Source: Latescibacteria bacterium UBA6620
GTDB lineage: Bacteria; Latescibacterota; UBA2968
Assembly (NCBI GenBank): GCA_002433075.1
Contig: DJHM01000029.1
Coordinates: 1-12,822 of the forward strand
Reading direction: 5' to 3'
Length of the DNA: 12,822 nucleotides
Part shown: piece by piece, positions 1 to 7,544 of the stretch
Layout: each line of letters starts with the position of its first letter
Numbering within the stretch: position 1 is the stretch's first letter
Notes under the pieces: generated by a model
Seen by the model: the letters and a program-made list of their open reading frames with translations, nothing else
The model's database searches: none
What the model was told of the DNA's origin: nothing
Translations under genes and position numbers: made by a program

Positions 1-61
1 CACTTTGCATTCTGCACTTTGCACTTCGCTTCTCCTGCCTTCTAACTTCTGCCTGCTGCCT
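1..61. repeat. Degenerate heptanucleotide repeat tract, cut by the window edge
   Basis: The + strand reads as 7-base units: CACTTTG, CATTCTG, CACTTTG, CACTTCG, then a 9-base unit CTTCTCCTG, then CCTTCTA, ACTTCTG, CCTGCTG and a partial CCT. The strand is strongly pyrimidine-rich, with a consensus near C(A/C)(C/T)TTCTG. This resembles the short tandem heptamer repeats known from cyanobacterial and other large bacterial genomes. It stops 9 bases before the sulfatase start codon, so it probably forms the upstream untranslated region of that gene. The left end is not visible, so the copy number is unknown. An upstream in-frame ATG at position 5 lies inside the tract and is not a credible start. 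Confidence 0.6.
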
Positions 62-70
62 AGAGGAACA

Positions 71-1723
71 ATGTCCAGACCCAACATCCTGATCCTGATG
101 ACCGACCAGCAACGCCACGATGCCCTGGGTTGCTCGGGCAACGGCGAGATCCGTACGCCTCATCTCGACGCACTCGCAGCCTCCGGCGTGCGCTTCAGCC
201 AGGCCGTCACGCCGACTCCCGTATGCGTCGCCGCAAGGATGAGCTTCATTACCGGTCATCGAGTGAGTCGCACCCACTGGGTCGGAAACAGCTGTCTGCC
301 CGGACCGATTCCCGAACTGCCCACGATGATGAGTACGCTCCTCCGCGAAGGTTACTGGACACAGGGCATCGGCAAGATGCACTTTCGCGGGCGACACTAT
401 GGACTTCAGCACCTGCAGACGATGGAAGAATGCGTCGACCACTACGTCGACGATGACTATCTCCGCTACCTGCGCGCAAACAAGGTTCGCACCCGCTTCC
501 CCAAGGGCTTCCGCGATCTCTTGATGATGCAGCCGCAGACCTGTGGCATTCCCGTCGAGCATCATATGAACACGTGGGTCGCCGATCGGTCCATCGACTT
601 CCTCCGTGAACACACACGGCACCGGACGTCGCAACCGTTCTTCCTGTGGTCCTCCTGGATCTCTCCGCACCCTCCATTTGCGCCCTGTGAACCCTACGAT
701 TCACTTTACGATCCTGCCGGGATGGCATTGCCCCACTACGCCGACCGCCCGATCGAGGATCTCCCTCCGGGCCTCCGCGGTCAAAGAGGGCGACTCGACG
801 GGACGCACCGAGATCCGGATCGCATCCGAAGAGTGCGCGCGCTCTACAACGGCCTCGTCTCCCACGTCGACGACGGCGTCGGCCGAATCCTGTCGGAGCT
901 GGAGACGCTCGGACTCTCGGAGAACACCGTGGTGCTGTTCGTGTCCGACCACGGCGAAATGCTTGGCGACCACGGCATAGGTCAGAAGTTCTGCCCTTAC
1001 GAGCACTCCGTGAGGATTCCCTTCCTGCTACGATGGCCCGGTCGAACCAAGCCGGGTCGCGTGAGCGAAGACCTTGTCAGCCTGCTCGATGTCTTTCCAA
1101 CACTGATCGATGAACTCGGCCTGGCCTACCCGGACGATCAACCCGCGATGAACGGTTCCAGTCTGCTCGGCCTGGCGGGCGGCGGGCTGGGTGTCTCGCG
1201 TGACGCGATGCCCATCGATTTCGGGGCGGAGCAGACCCGCTGGATGGCGCTACGAAGTCGTGATCGGATGTACACGTTCTTCGCGAACGGGGGCATCGAG
1301 GAGTGTTACGACCTCACGTCAGACCCGTGGGAAGAACACAACCTGATCGGCAACCCGCCCGAGTGGGCATCCGAGTGGCAAGCGCGTCTCTTCGAATGGG
1401 AACACGAACACGGCCTGGCTCAGTCCTTCGACGGCAACAGACTGCGAACCTATGAGGCGCCTGCACCTCCTCGGGAAGAAGACTGTCAAAACATCACGCT
1501 GAACGAAGGGGCGTGGCCGAAGCGACTGCCCGACGATGAAAAAGGCGACATCGAGTCGTTCGCTGAAGCGTTCGATCGGATGATCCAGAAGGAGACCACC
1601 CTCACACCGGACAAGCTGAGCATCGCCTCGTATAAGAAGATGATCGAATCTGCCAGGTCCGACACCGAAGGGAGCGAGGAACTGATGGGCACCGCGTGGG
1701 AACAGGCTTGGTTGGATGCGTGA
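71..1723 (+). CDS. Sulfatase, formylglycine (Cys) type, cytoplasmic
   Basis: A 550-residue sulfatase of the alkaline phosphatase superfamily, hydrolysing a sulfate ester, probably on a sugar. The N-terminus PNILILMTDQQ supplies metal ligand D12. C52 in CVAAR (residues 52-56), followed by TGHR, is the C-x-(P/A)-x-R signature in which the Cys is converted to formylglycine. GKMHF (101-105) and SPHPPF (198-203) supply the conserved Lys and His residues, and SDHGEMLGDHG (292-302) the D293/H294 metal pair. The C-terminal YDLTSDPWEEHNL (413-425) is typical. Length is normal for the family. There is no signal peptide, so it should be cytoplasmic, unlike most polysaccharide sulfatases. The start at 71 is chosen because GAGG at 63-66 precedes it and the family begins exactly there; the in-frame ATG at 5 lies in a repeat. 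Maturation needs an FGE enzyme, which the SUMF1-like protein nearby cannot supply. The exact substrate cannot be read from the sequence. Confidence 0.95.
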   Translation: MSRPNILILMTDQQRHDALGCSGNGEIRTPHLDALAASGVRFSQAVTPTPVCVAARMSFITGHRVSRTHWVGNSCLPGPIPELPTMMSTLLREGYWTQGIGKMHFRGRHYGLQHLQTMEECVDHYVDDDYLRYLRANKVRTRFPKGFRDLLMMQPQTCGIPVEHHMNTWVADRSIDFLREHTRHRTSQPFFLWSSWISPHPPFAPCEPYDSLYDPAGMALPHYADRPIEDLPPGLRGQRGRLDGTHRDPDRIRRVRALYNGLVSHVDDGVGRILSELETLGLSENTVVLFVSDHGEMLGDHGIGQKFCPYEHSVRIPFLLRWPGRTKPGRVSEDLVSLLDVFPTLIDELGLAYPDDQPAMNGSSLLGLAGGGLGVSRDAMPIDFGAEQTRWMALRSRDRMYTFFANGGIEECYDLTSDPWEEHNLIGNPPEWASEWQARLFEWEHEHGLAQSFDGNRLRTYEAPAPPREEDCQNITLNEGAWPKRLPDDEKGDIESFAEAFDRMIQKETTLTPDKLSIASYKKMIESARSDTEGSEELMGTAWEQAWLDA

Positions 1724-1870
1724 GCAAGAATCAGATGCCGAAATGCATATTTCATTTATTTACAATTATTTAGATTCAATCCAAAGAATGTGGCCCCGGG
1801 GCCCCATTTATGAGCCTTCGGGCAACCTTGTCCCGGTGAAGTCAGCGACCTTATTTTGGTATCAAATTGA
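1724..1870. other. AT-rich intergenic gap with a GC palindrome
   Basis: The first part (about 1740-1790) is far richer in A/T than the rest of the window. It contains a small hairpin, GAAAT-gcat-ATTTC (1740-1753), followed by a T-rich stretch that could act as a weak terminator for the sulfatase. A perfect 12-base palindrome GGCCCCGGGGCC follows at 1792-1803, immediately overlapped by the 8-base palindrome GGGGCCCC (1798-1805). A TTTACA at 1759-1764 could be a -35 element, but no convincing -10 sits at the right distance. No Shine-Dalgarno sequence is visible before the next gene. I see no RNA gene or ORF of substance here. Confidence 0.4.
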
Positions 1871-2656
1871 ATGGACATTCGAGCACACAACCGAGCCGCC
1901 TGGGACCGCCAGGTTGAGAACGGCAACCAGTGGACGATCCCCGTCACGAGCGAAGAAGTCGAAGCTGCCCGCCGGGGAGACTGGTCCATCTACCTGACGC
2001 CCAAGAAAGCCGTCCCACGGTCCTGGTTTCCAGACGCCCTGGCGGAACGAGACGTGCTCTGTCTCGCGTCGGGCGGGGGGCAGCAGGGACCGATCCTCGC
2101 CGCCGGCGGCGCGAAGGTCACCGTTTACGACAACTCGCCCGCCCAGCTGCGGCGCGATGCGGAAGTGGCTGAGCGAGACGATCTGTCTATCCGCACGATC
2201 GAGGGCGATATGCGCGATCTCTCCGCCGTGGAAGACGACGCATTCGATCTCATCGTCCATCCCGTATCCAACGTCTTCATCCCAGATGTGCATCCCGTCT
2301 GGCGGGAAGCCGTACGCGTGCTCCGCTCCGGCGGAGCCATCCTTGCAGGATTCACGAATCCCGCTGTCTATCTTTTCGACGAAGACCGGATCGAAAAGGA
2401 CGGATCGATGATCGTGGCACACCGGCTGCCCTATTCCGACACCGAGAGCCTCACAGAGGAAGAGATCGAACGGCGGGCAGGAAACGGTGACTCGCTCCAA
2501 TTCAGTCACACCCTCCAGGACCTGATCGGCGGACAAACTGACGCCGGGCTCCTGATCACGGGATTCTACGGCGACCGGTACCGTAAAGAAGATCGGGACG
2601 TAACCTCCAAGGTGATGGACATGTTCTTTGCCACGCGGGCAATCAAGCCGGCGTAA
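1871..2656 (+). CDS. Class I SAM-dependent methyltransferase
   Basis: A 261-residue protein with the Rossmann methyltransferase layout. Motif I is VLCLASGGGQQG (62-73), which binds S-adenosylmethionine. The acidic residue ending strand 2 is D87 in VTVYDNSP, GDMRDL (112-117) contacts the adenine, and FDLIVHPVSNVFI (125-137) is the strand 4/motif IV region. VWREAVRVLRSGGAILAGF (143-161) is the usual 'LkpGG' segment. The N-terminal NRAAWDRQV is common in the Methyltransf_11-type group. An in-frame TGA at 1868-1870 abuts the ATG, so the start cannot lie further upstream, although no Shine-Dalgarno sequence is visible. The acceptor substrate is unknown: related proteins methylate small molecules, and nothing in the neighbours points to a specific one. 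Confidence 0.9.
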   Translation: MDIRAHNRAAWDRQVENGNQWTIPVTSEEVEAARRGDWSIYLTPKKAVPRSWFPDALAERDVLCLASGGGQQGPILAAGGAKVTVYDNSPAQLRRDAEVAERDDLSIRTIEGDMRDLSAVEDDAFDLIVHPVSNVFIPDVHPVWREAVRVLRSGGAILAGFTNPAVYLFDEDRIEKDGSMIVAHRLPYSDTESLTEEEIERRAGNGDSLQFSHTLQDLIGGQTDAGLLITGFYGDRYRKEDRDVTSKVMDMFFATRAIKPA

Positions 2657-2721
2657 TTTGGGGTGCCTGTCTATTCAGCGAATACCTTGATTCTGCCCGT
2701 CTGATGCTCGTTCTTCTTTGA

Positions 2722-5700
2722 ATGCTCGCCTGCCTGCCGACCGTCCTATTGTGCCTGATCCTATCGGTTTCGCCGAGTGAGGCCCAGCGGGACACGCTGT
2801 CCGTCCGCATCCGCGGAAGCACCTCCATCACCTTCGTTAAGATCGATCCCGGCACGTTTACGATGGGCGCCTCCTTTTCCGAACCGGGCAGGCGGCCTGA
2901 AGACGGCCCCGCCCACCCTGTCACAATCTCTCAAGGCTTCTGGATCGGAAAATTCGAGGTCACCCAATCCCAGTGGACCGCCGTCGACGGGAGTAAGCCG
3001 TGGACAGGACGTGCGGACGTCGTCGACGCAGCCGATCGACCGGTCGTCTACGCGTCACGAACCGAGATTCGGGCGTGGATCGATCGACTCAATACGCTTA
3101 AGCGAACCAACGCGTTCAGATTGCCGACGGAAGCGGAGTGGGAGTACGCCGCGCGCGCCGGAACACAGACGACGTTCTCATTCGGTGATGACGAGAGCCA
3201 GCTCGGAACCTACGCCTGGTTCCAGGGCAACACGATCGACGTCGGAATCCGGGAAGCTCAGGTCGTCGGTCAAAAGGCTCCCAACCCCTGGGGTCTCCAC
3301 GACGTCCACGGCAATGTCCGGGAGTTCCTCTATGACGGGCTCAGAAACTACGACGGCCGTCCGCAGACCGATCCGCGTGGCACGAACGGCGCACCCGCGC
3401 TCAAGGGCGGGGGGTTCAGCGACCTGAATCGCGAGCTGCGAAGCGCGGCCAGAGATGATCTGGGTGGAGATTTCGCGACCAGCGGCTTCGGCTTCAGACT
3501 CTATATGCGTTTCGATGCGCCGGAGCCCGAAGGGCCCCCTCCCCCGCCACCCGAACTCCCGTCCACCGGAGTCGACACCCTCACGATCACGACCGTCGCG
3601 GGGAGCGGACTCGGCGACGGAGGGCCGGCGACCCGGGCTAGCCTGTCCGCGGGCGCACTCGCCGAACTCGCCGTCGACTCCCAGGATCGAATTTACCTGA
3701 CCGACCCTGCGTCAAGCCGGGTGCGACGAATCGACCGGGACGGCACGATTCTCACCTTCGCCGGAAATGGCCGCTTTGGATTCTCTGGGGATGGCGGCCT
3801 CGCCACGGAAGCAACCCTGAATTTCCCCGACGGGATCTACATAGACAATTCTGACAACGTCTTCATCGCCGACCACCTCAACCATCGAATCCGACGGGTC
3901 GATGGAAGAGGCCTGATCACCACCGTCGTCGAAGTTTCGACGTTCGGATTCAGCGCATCCTTCTCTCCTCCCGAAGTCGCTGACCGATTTTTCGCGGGTT
4001 TGTTTACGAACAACGATTTCAACGACCACTTCGCCTTTGGCCCGACAGATCTGGACGCGGCTCCGAGCGGCGAATTCCTGACCGTTACGGGCGGATCGAA
4101 CGCGGCAGGGGCCACCCGTCTGATTCGGATTTCCCGGTCGGGACAGGCTACACGACTCGTCGGCCGGGGCATCTTCTCGGGGACCGGCGTAAATCCTGGC
4201 CGTATTGCCGCGAGCCCGGACGGGCGAGTCTACTATACCCAGGGAGGCACGGTTCGGTGGGTAGACGATGACGGCACCGTCCAAATCATCGCCGGCGCCC
4301 AGAGCGGCACGGACGATGACGGCGTGTCCGCATTGTTCGCCGACATCACTCCCATCGAGCTGATTGTCGCGCCAAACGGCGATCTCATCGTGCTCGATTT
4401 CGAGTCGGACCGAATCCGACGGATCGACAGCGAGGGCGTGATCTGGACTGTCGCAGGACGGACCAATGACGCCGGGTTCAGCGGCGACGGCGGGCCCGCC
4501 ACCAATGCCAAGATAAGCAATCCCGCGTCCGGCGTCTACGATAGTGGGGGAAACCTCTACTTCCACGACCTGAACAACCGGCGCATTCGCCGAATCGACA
4601 CCTCGGGGACCATCACCACGATCGCGGGCGGGGGCGTATCCGACGGGATCCCGGCGACCGACGCATCCCTGAGCGACCCGGTCGGGGTCGCCGTTGCCGA
4701 TGACGGAACGATCTACATCTCGGACAACGGAAACCACCGAATCCGACGTGTCGACCCCAACGGGATCATCAGTACCTTCGCCGGAACCGGCGACAGCGGG
4801 TTTCGCGGAGACGGTGGACCCGCGACGAATGCCCGCCTGAACGACCCAGTAGGTATCGACCTGGACGAGTCTGGAAACCTTTACATCGCAGATCGTGACA
4901 ACAACCGAATCCGACAGGTGACACCGAACGGCATCATCACCACCGTAGCCGGTTCGGGGGAAGCCTTCGGAGACCTTGGCGACAATGGCCCTGCCACCTC
5001 GGCCACCGTCGGAACCCCGGTCGATGTGGTCGCCACGGGGAATGGGACCTTTTTCATCGCGGATCAGGGCAGCCGACGTGTGCGACGCGTGTCGGCGGGC
5101 ACGATCACGACCGTTGCCGGAAACGGCCTCCTCGGCTTCAGCGGTGACGGCGGCCCAGCTACGGATGCTCAGATCGGCGCTCCGACGGGCCTTCACATCA
5201 CCGAAAACGGCACGCTCTACCTGGCCGACACGCAAAGCCATCGGGTTCGCAAGGTCAGTCCGAACGGCATCATCACGACTGTAGCCGGCGACGGGAACGA
5301 CCTCTTTGGAGGCGACGGCGGCCAGGCCACTGCCGCTTACCTGAACACGCCATCCGCCGTCGCCCTCGACGCGGATGGGAACGTACTCGTCGTGGACTCA
5401 GCGAACGATCGGGTCCGGCGCGTGGGAACGGACGGCGTCATCCTGACCTATCTCGGCACCGAAGACCCCGCTGTGGTGTCCGACAACGGGGACGGACGGA
5501 GTGCGGACGAAGCCCGTCTGACTGACCCGACGGACATCTTCATTACCCCCGGAGGCGACATCTACATCGCTGATGCGGGGGCCGATCGTGTACGCAGGAT
5601 TTCCGCCCGGGCTGTTGAACCCCCGGCGCCGGCGTTCGATCCCATCGATCCGGCGCTCGCCGATTTCGACGGGAATGGCTCGGTCGGTTTTTCCGACTTC

Positions 5701-5817
5701 CTCGAGTTTGCAGCCGCTTTCGGAGGAAGTGAGTCACGCTTTGACATCGACGAAAGCGGCACGGTCGATTTTGGCGACTTCCTCAGATTCGCATCCGTCT
5801 TCGGCGATGACGGGTAG
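2722..5817 (+). CDS. Secreted SUMF1/FGE-like - NHL propeller - EF-hand (dockerin-like) fusion protein
   Basis: A 1031-residue exported protein. Residues 1-21 are a signal peptide (hydrophobic core VLLCLILSV, cleavage after SEA). An FGE-sulfatase (SUMF1) domain spans about 36-262: VKIDPGTFTMGA, FWIGKFEVTQSQW, RLPTEAEWEYAARAG (133-147), NPWGLHDVHGNVREF (188-202), LKGGGF and GFGFRLYM. The catalytic cysteines of true FGE are absent, and the mature protein has no Cys at all. It therefore cannot generate formylglycine and is more likely a binding domain. A Pro-rich linker (266-283) leads to NHL repeats (about 290-960). At least ten copies of T(V/I/F)AG..GF.GDGGPAT.A.L..P plus GN.Y.AD..N.RIRR are visible, with a degenerate stretch at about 400-500. 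The C-terminus (981-1031) has two EF-hand loops starting at D981 and D1008, each followed by F(L)xFA..FG, like a type I dockerin or surface-anchoring repeat. A TGA directly before the ATG fixes the start. Its likely role is extracellular carbohydrate or matrix binding. Confidence 0.9.
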   Translation: MLACLPTVLLCLILSVSPSEAQRDTLSVRIRGSTSITFVKIDPGTFTMGASFSEPGRRPEDGPAHPVTISQGFWIGKFEVTQSQWTAVDGSKPWTGRADVVDAADRPVVYASRTEIRAWIDRLNTLKRTNAFRLPTEAEWEYAARAGTQTTFSFGDDESQLGTYAWFQGNTIDVGIREAQVVGQKAPNPWGLHDVHGNVREFLYDGLRNYDGRPQTDPRGTNGAPALKGGGFSDLNRELRSAARDDLGGDFATSGFGFRLYMRFDAPEPEGPPPPPPELPSTGVDTLTITTVAGSGLGDGGPATRASLSAGALAELAVDSQDRIYLTDPASSRVRRIDRDGTILTFAGNGRFGFSGDGGLATEATLNFPDGIYIDNSDNVFIADHLNHRIRRVDGRGLITTVVEVSTFGFSASFSPPEVADRFFAGLFTNNDFNDHFAFGPTDLDAAPSGEFLTVTGGSNAAGATRLIRISRSGQATRLVGRGIFSGTGVNPGRIAASPDGRVYYTQGGTVRWVDDDGTVQIIAGAQSGTDDDGVSALFADITPIELIVAPNGDLIVLDFESDRIRRIDSEGVIWTVAGRTNDAGFSGDGGPATNAKISNPASGVYDSGGNLYFHDLNNRRIRRIDTSGTITTIAGGGVSDGIPATDASLSDPVGVAVADDGTIYISDNGNHRIRRVDPNGIISTFAGTGDSGFRGDGGPATNARLNDPVGIDLDESGNLYIADRDNNRIRQVTPNGIITTVAGSGEAFGDLGDNGPATSATVGTPVDVVATGNGTFFIADQGSRRVRRVSAGTITTVAGNGLLGFSGDGGPATDAQIGAPTGLHITENGTLYLADTQSHRVRKVSPNGIITTVAGDGNDLFGGDGGQATAAYLNTPSAVALDADGNVLVVDSANDRVRRVGTDGVILTYLGTEDPAVVSDNGDGRSADEARLTDPTDIFITPGGDIYIADAGADRVRRISARAVEPPAPAFDPIDPALADFDGNGSVGFSDFLEFAAAFGGSESRFDIDESGTVDFGDFLRFASVFGDDG

Positions 5818-5866
5818 AGTTGCCCCCACTTGACACGTGGCATTGGCCACCCGTGCTGGAGGTTGT

Positions 5867-7054
5867 ATGAAAATTACGGATCTCAGATGTACCGTCATCG
5901 GCCGGAACCCCGTGCTCCGTATCGTCACCGACGAGGGAATCGACGGGTTCTCCGAGGTCGAGCCGAGCAAACACTACCTGAAACCTCACGTCCTTTTCTA
6001 CCGGGATTACATTCTGGGAGAGGACCCGACGTGCGTCGAGCGTGTCGTCCGAAAGATCCGACGCCTTGGGGCTTTCAAACCGTGGGGCAGTTCTGTCAGC
6101 GCCATCGAGATGGCTCTCTGGGACATCGCGGGCAAAGCGGCAGGGCTGCCCGTCCACCGACTCCTCGGGGGAAAAGTCCGAGACCGAGTGCGCGTCTACA
6201 ACGGCGCCGTACGGTTCCCTCTCGACGGCTACACGCCCGAAGACTACGCCGCGAATATGGCGCGAATGAAGGCATCGCCCGAGAACTTCAGCCTTATCAA
6301 ACAAGGCGTCGCGTTTCACGGTCCGATGGCCGCTTCGGTACCCGGATTCTACTATGGGGACCCTGGCGACGGGGGGCACCGGATTGACCGGGGTGCCCTG
6401 ACTGAAAAAGGTCTCAAGCATCTCATCGCCTGCACCGAAGCGATGAAGGAAGTCTGTGGCGACGAGGTCGGACTCGCCCTCGATTGTGGCCCGGGGATGT
6501 TGCCCCACGACGTCATTCGATTCGCCCGTGCCGTCGAACACCTGAATCTGGCCTGGATTGAAGACACTGTCACCGGGGACTATGTCCCCTGGGTCCACGC
6601 CGATCAGTATCTGGAGATTACACGGAGCACCTCGACGCCCATCCACACAGGGGAGCAGATATACCTGCGCCACAATTTCAAGGACCTGATCGAACAGAAA
6701 GCCGTCAACGTCATTGGCCCCGACCCTTGCGACGTCGGCGGTATCTCGGAATTGAAGTGGATCACCGAGTACGCCGACCTCCACGGAATCCTGATGGCCC
6801 CTCACGGGACAGGCGACGGACTGTTCGGGGTCGCAGCTCTGGTGCAGGTCTGCGCCACCCTTCCGGACAATTACATCGCATTCGAGTATCCCACTGGAGA
6901 CCCGTCCTGGTGGTATGACATCGTCGACGGACTCCCCGACCCCATCGTCGAAGACAGCCACATCGAAGTATGGGATACCCCCGGGATCGGCGTCACGTTC
7001 AACGACCAGGCGCGCGACTACCTTCCGGAAGAAGAGAAGGACTTTTTCGACTGA
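5867..7054 (+). CDS. Mandelate racemase/muconate lactonizing enzyme family protein (probable sugar-acid dehydratase)
   Basis: A 395-residue enolase-superfamily enzyme of normal length. These proteins abstract the proton alpha to a carboxylate with Mg2+ help, usually dehydrating aldonic or uronic acids. The N-terminal capping domain contains SAIEMALWDIAGKAAGLPVHRLLGG (about 78-102). In the barrel, candidate metal ligands are D206 (ALDCGPG), E232 (WIEDT) and E263 (HTGEQ). GPDPCDVGG (284-292) and the catalytic His in MAPHGTGDG (H313) match the acid-sugar dehydratase branch, and K145 (LIKQG) is at the position of the usual second-strand Lys. I chose the ATG at 5867 over an in-frame ATG at 5837 because GGAGG (5858-5862) precedes it and family members begin MKIT. 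It lies 49 bases after the fusion gene and may be cotranscribed with it. The substrate cannot be assigned from sequence; galactonate- or fuconate-type acids are possibilities. Confidence 0.92.
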   Translation: MKITDLRCTVIGRNPVLRIVTDEGIDGFSEVEPSKHYLKPHVLFYRDYILGEDPTCVERVVRKIRRLGAFKPWGSSVSAIEMALWDIAGKAAGLPVHRLLGGKVRDRVRVYNGAVRFPLDGYTPEDYAANMARMKASPENFSLIKQGVAFHGPMAASVPGFYYGDPGDGGHRIDRGALTEKGLKHLIACTEAMKEVCGDEVGLALDCGPGMLPHDVIRFARAVEHLNLAWIEDTVTGDYVPWVHADQYLEITRSTSTPIHTGEQIYLRHNFKDLIEQKAVNVIGPDPCDVGGISELKWITEYADLHGILMAPHGTGDGLFGVAALVQVCATLPDNYIAFEYPTGDPSWWYDIVDGLPDPIVEDSHIEVWDTPGIGVTFNDQARDYLPEEEKDFFD

Positions 7055-7127
7055 CCCCAAGACCGGCAGACTTGCCACATCCCGCCTTTGTCGTTGTCTT
7101 TGGACGCACCCCAACCCGGGAGAACCG

Positions 7128-7421
7128 ATGATCCAGCATATCGTCCTGTTGAAGTTGAAGCCCGACACGACCGACGCCCAGAAAGAGGCTCTGGCCGAAG
7201 GGCTGGAAGCATTGCGCAGCAAGATCCCCGGTATCGAGTCCGTTTCGGCCGGCGACGATTGCAGTCCTGAAGGCAAGCAGCACGGATTCAACTGGGGCTT
7301 TGTGATGGCTTTCAAGGACGAAGCTTCCCGTGACGCCTACCTCCCCCACCCGGACCACACCGCGCTCGCGACCACTCTACTCCGACCCATCGTCGACGAC
7401 GTACTCGTTCTGGACTTCTAG
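7128..7421 (+). CDS. Dabb (stress-responsive A/B barrel) domain protein
   Basis: A 97-residue single-domain protein. The opening MIQHIVLLKLKPDTT, the central SVSAGDDCSPEGKQHGFNWGFVMAFKDEASRDAYLPHPDHTAL and the closing VDDVLVLDF are characteristic of Dabb (stress-responsive alpha-beta barrel) dimers. These are ferredoxin-like proteins of mostly unknown biochemical role. Some act on small cyclic or aromatic substrates, and they often sit beside sugar-catabolic genes. GGGAG at 7118-7122 is five bases from the ATG, a good ribosome-binding site. The gene follows the mandelate racemase family gene by 73 bases on the same strand, and an intrinsic terminator follows it, so the two probably form an operon. 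The catalytic role, if any, is unknown. Confidence 0.9.
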   Translation: MIQHIVLLKLKPDTTDAQKEALAEGLEALRSKIPGIESVSAGDDCSPEGKQHGFNWGFVMAFKDEASRDAYLPHPDHTALATTLLRPIVDDVLVLDF

Positions 7422-7483
7422 CGAAGGAACTTTTCTCAACGAGGAAGGTCTACAGAAGAGAATTCAGCAACATCGCGCAACAG

Positions 7484-7521
7484 GGCGGGATGGCCGGGGA
7501 GACCATCTCGCCTCTTCGTTT
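7484..7521 (+). terminator. Intrinsic terminator after the Dabb gene
   Basis: GGCGGGATGG (7484-7493) pairs with CCATCTCGCC (7503-7512), giving a 10-pair stem with one G-U wobble and a 9-base loop. A T-rich tail, TCTTCGTTT, follows (7513-7521). It sits 62 bases after the Dabb stop codon and ends before the DUF3179 ribosome-binding site at 7535-7539. It separates the enolase-family/Dabb unit from the broken gene downstream. The T tract is interrupted, so termination may be only partial. Confidence 0.7.
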
Positions 7522-7544
7522 GTACCCTTGAAACAGGAGCTCCA

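Noticed and set aside
5..70. N-terminal extension of the sulfatase from an ATG at 5
   Set aside because: It translates the heptamer repeat tract and has no ribosome-binding site. The family starts at 71, just after GAGG.
2722..3507. SUMF1-like domain as the activator (FGE) of the nearby sulfatase
   Set aside because: The catalytic cysteines are missing, and the protein is exported while the sulfatase is cytoplasmic.
3712..5241. 509-residue open frame on the - strand inside the NHL array
   Set aside because: It is antisense to a repeat-rich, clearly coding region; the length comes from GC-rich codon bias and repetition. The translation resembles no family I recognise.
5840..5862. Small hairpin GTGGC-ATTG-GCCAC as a terminator after the large fusion gene
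   Set aside because: The stem is only five pairs and no T tract follows. It overlaps the leader of the next gene.
5783..7315. 510-residue open frame on the - strand opposite the enolase-family gene
   Set aside because: It is a shadow of a well-supported coding gene, also crosses into the neighbouring genes, and has no recognisable motif.
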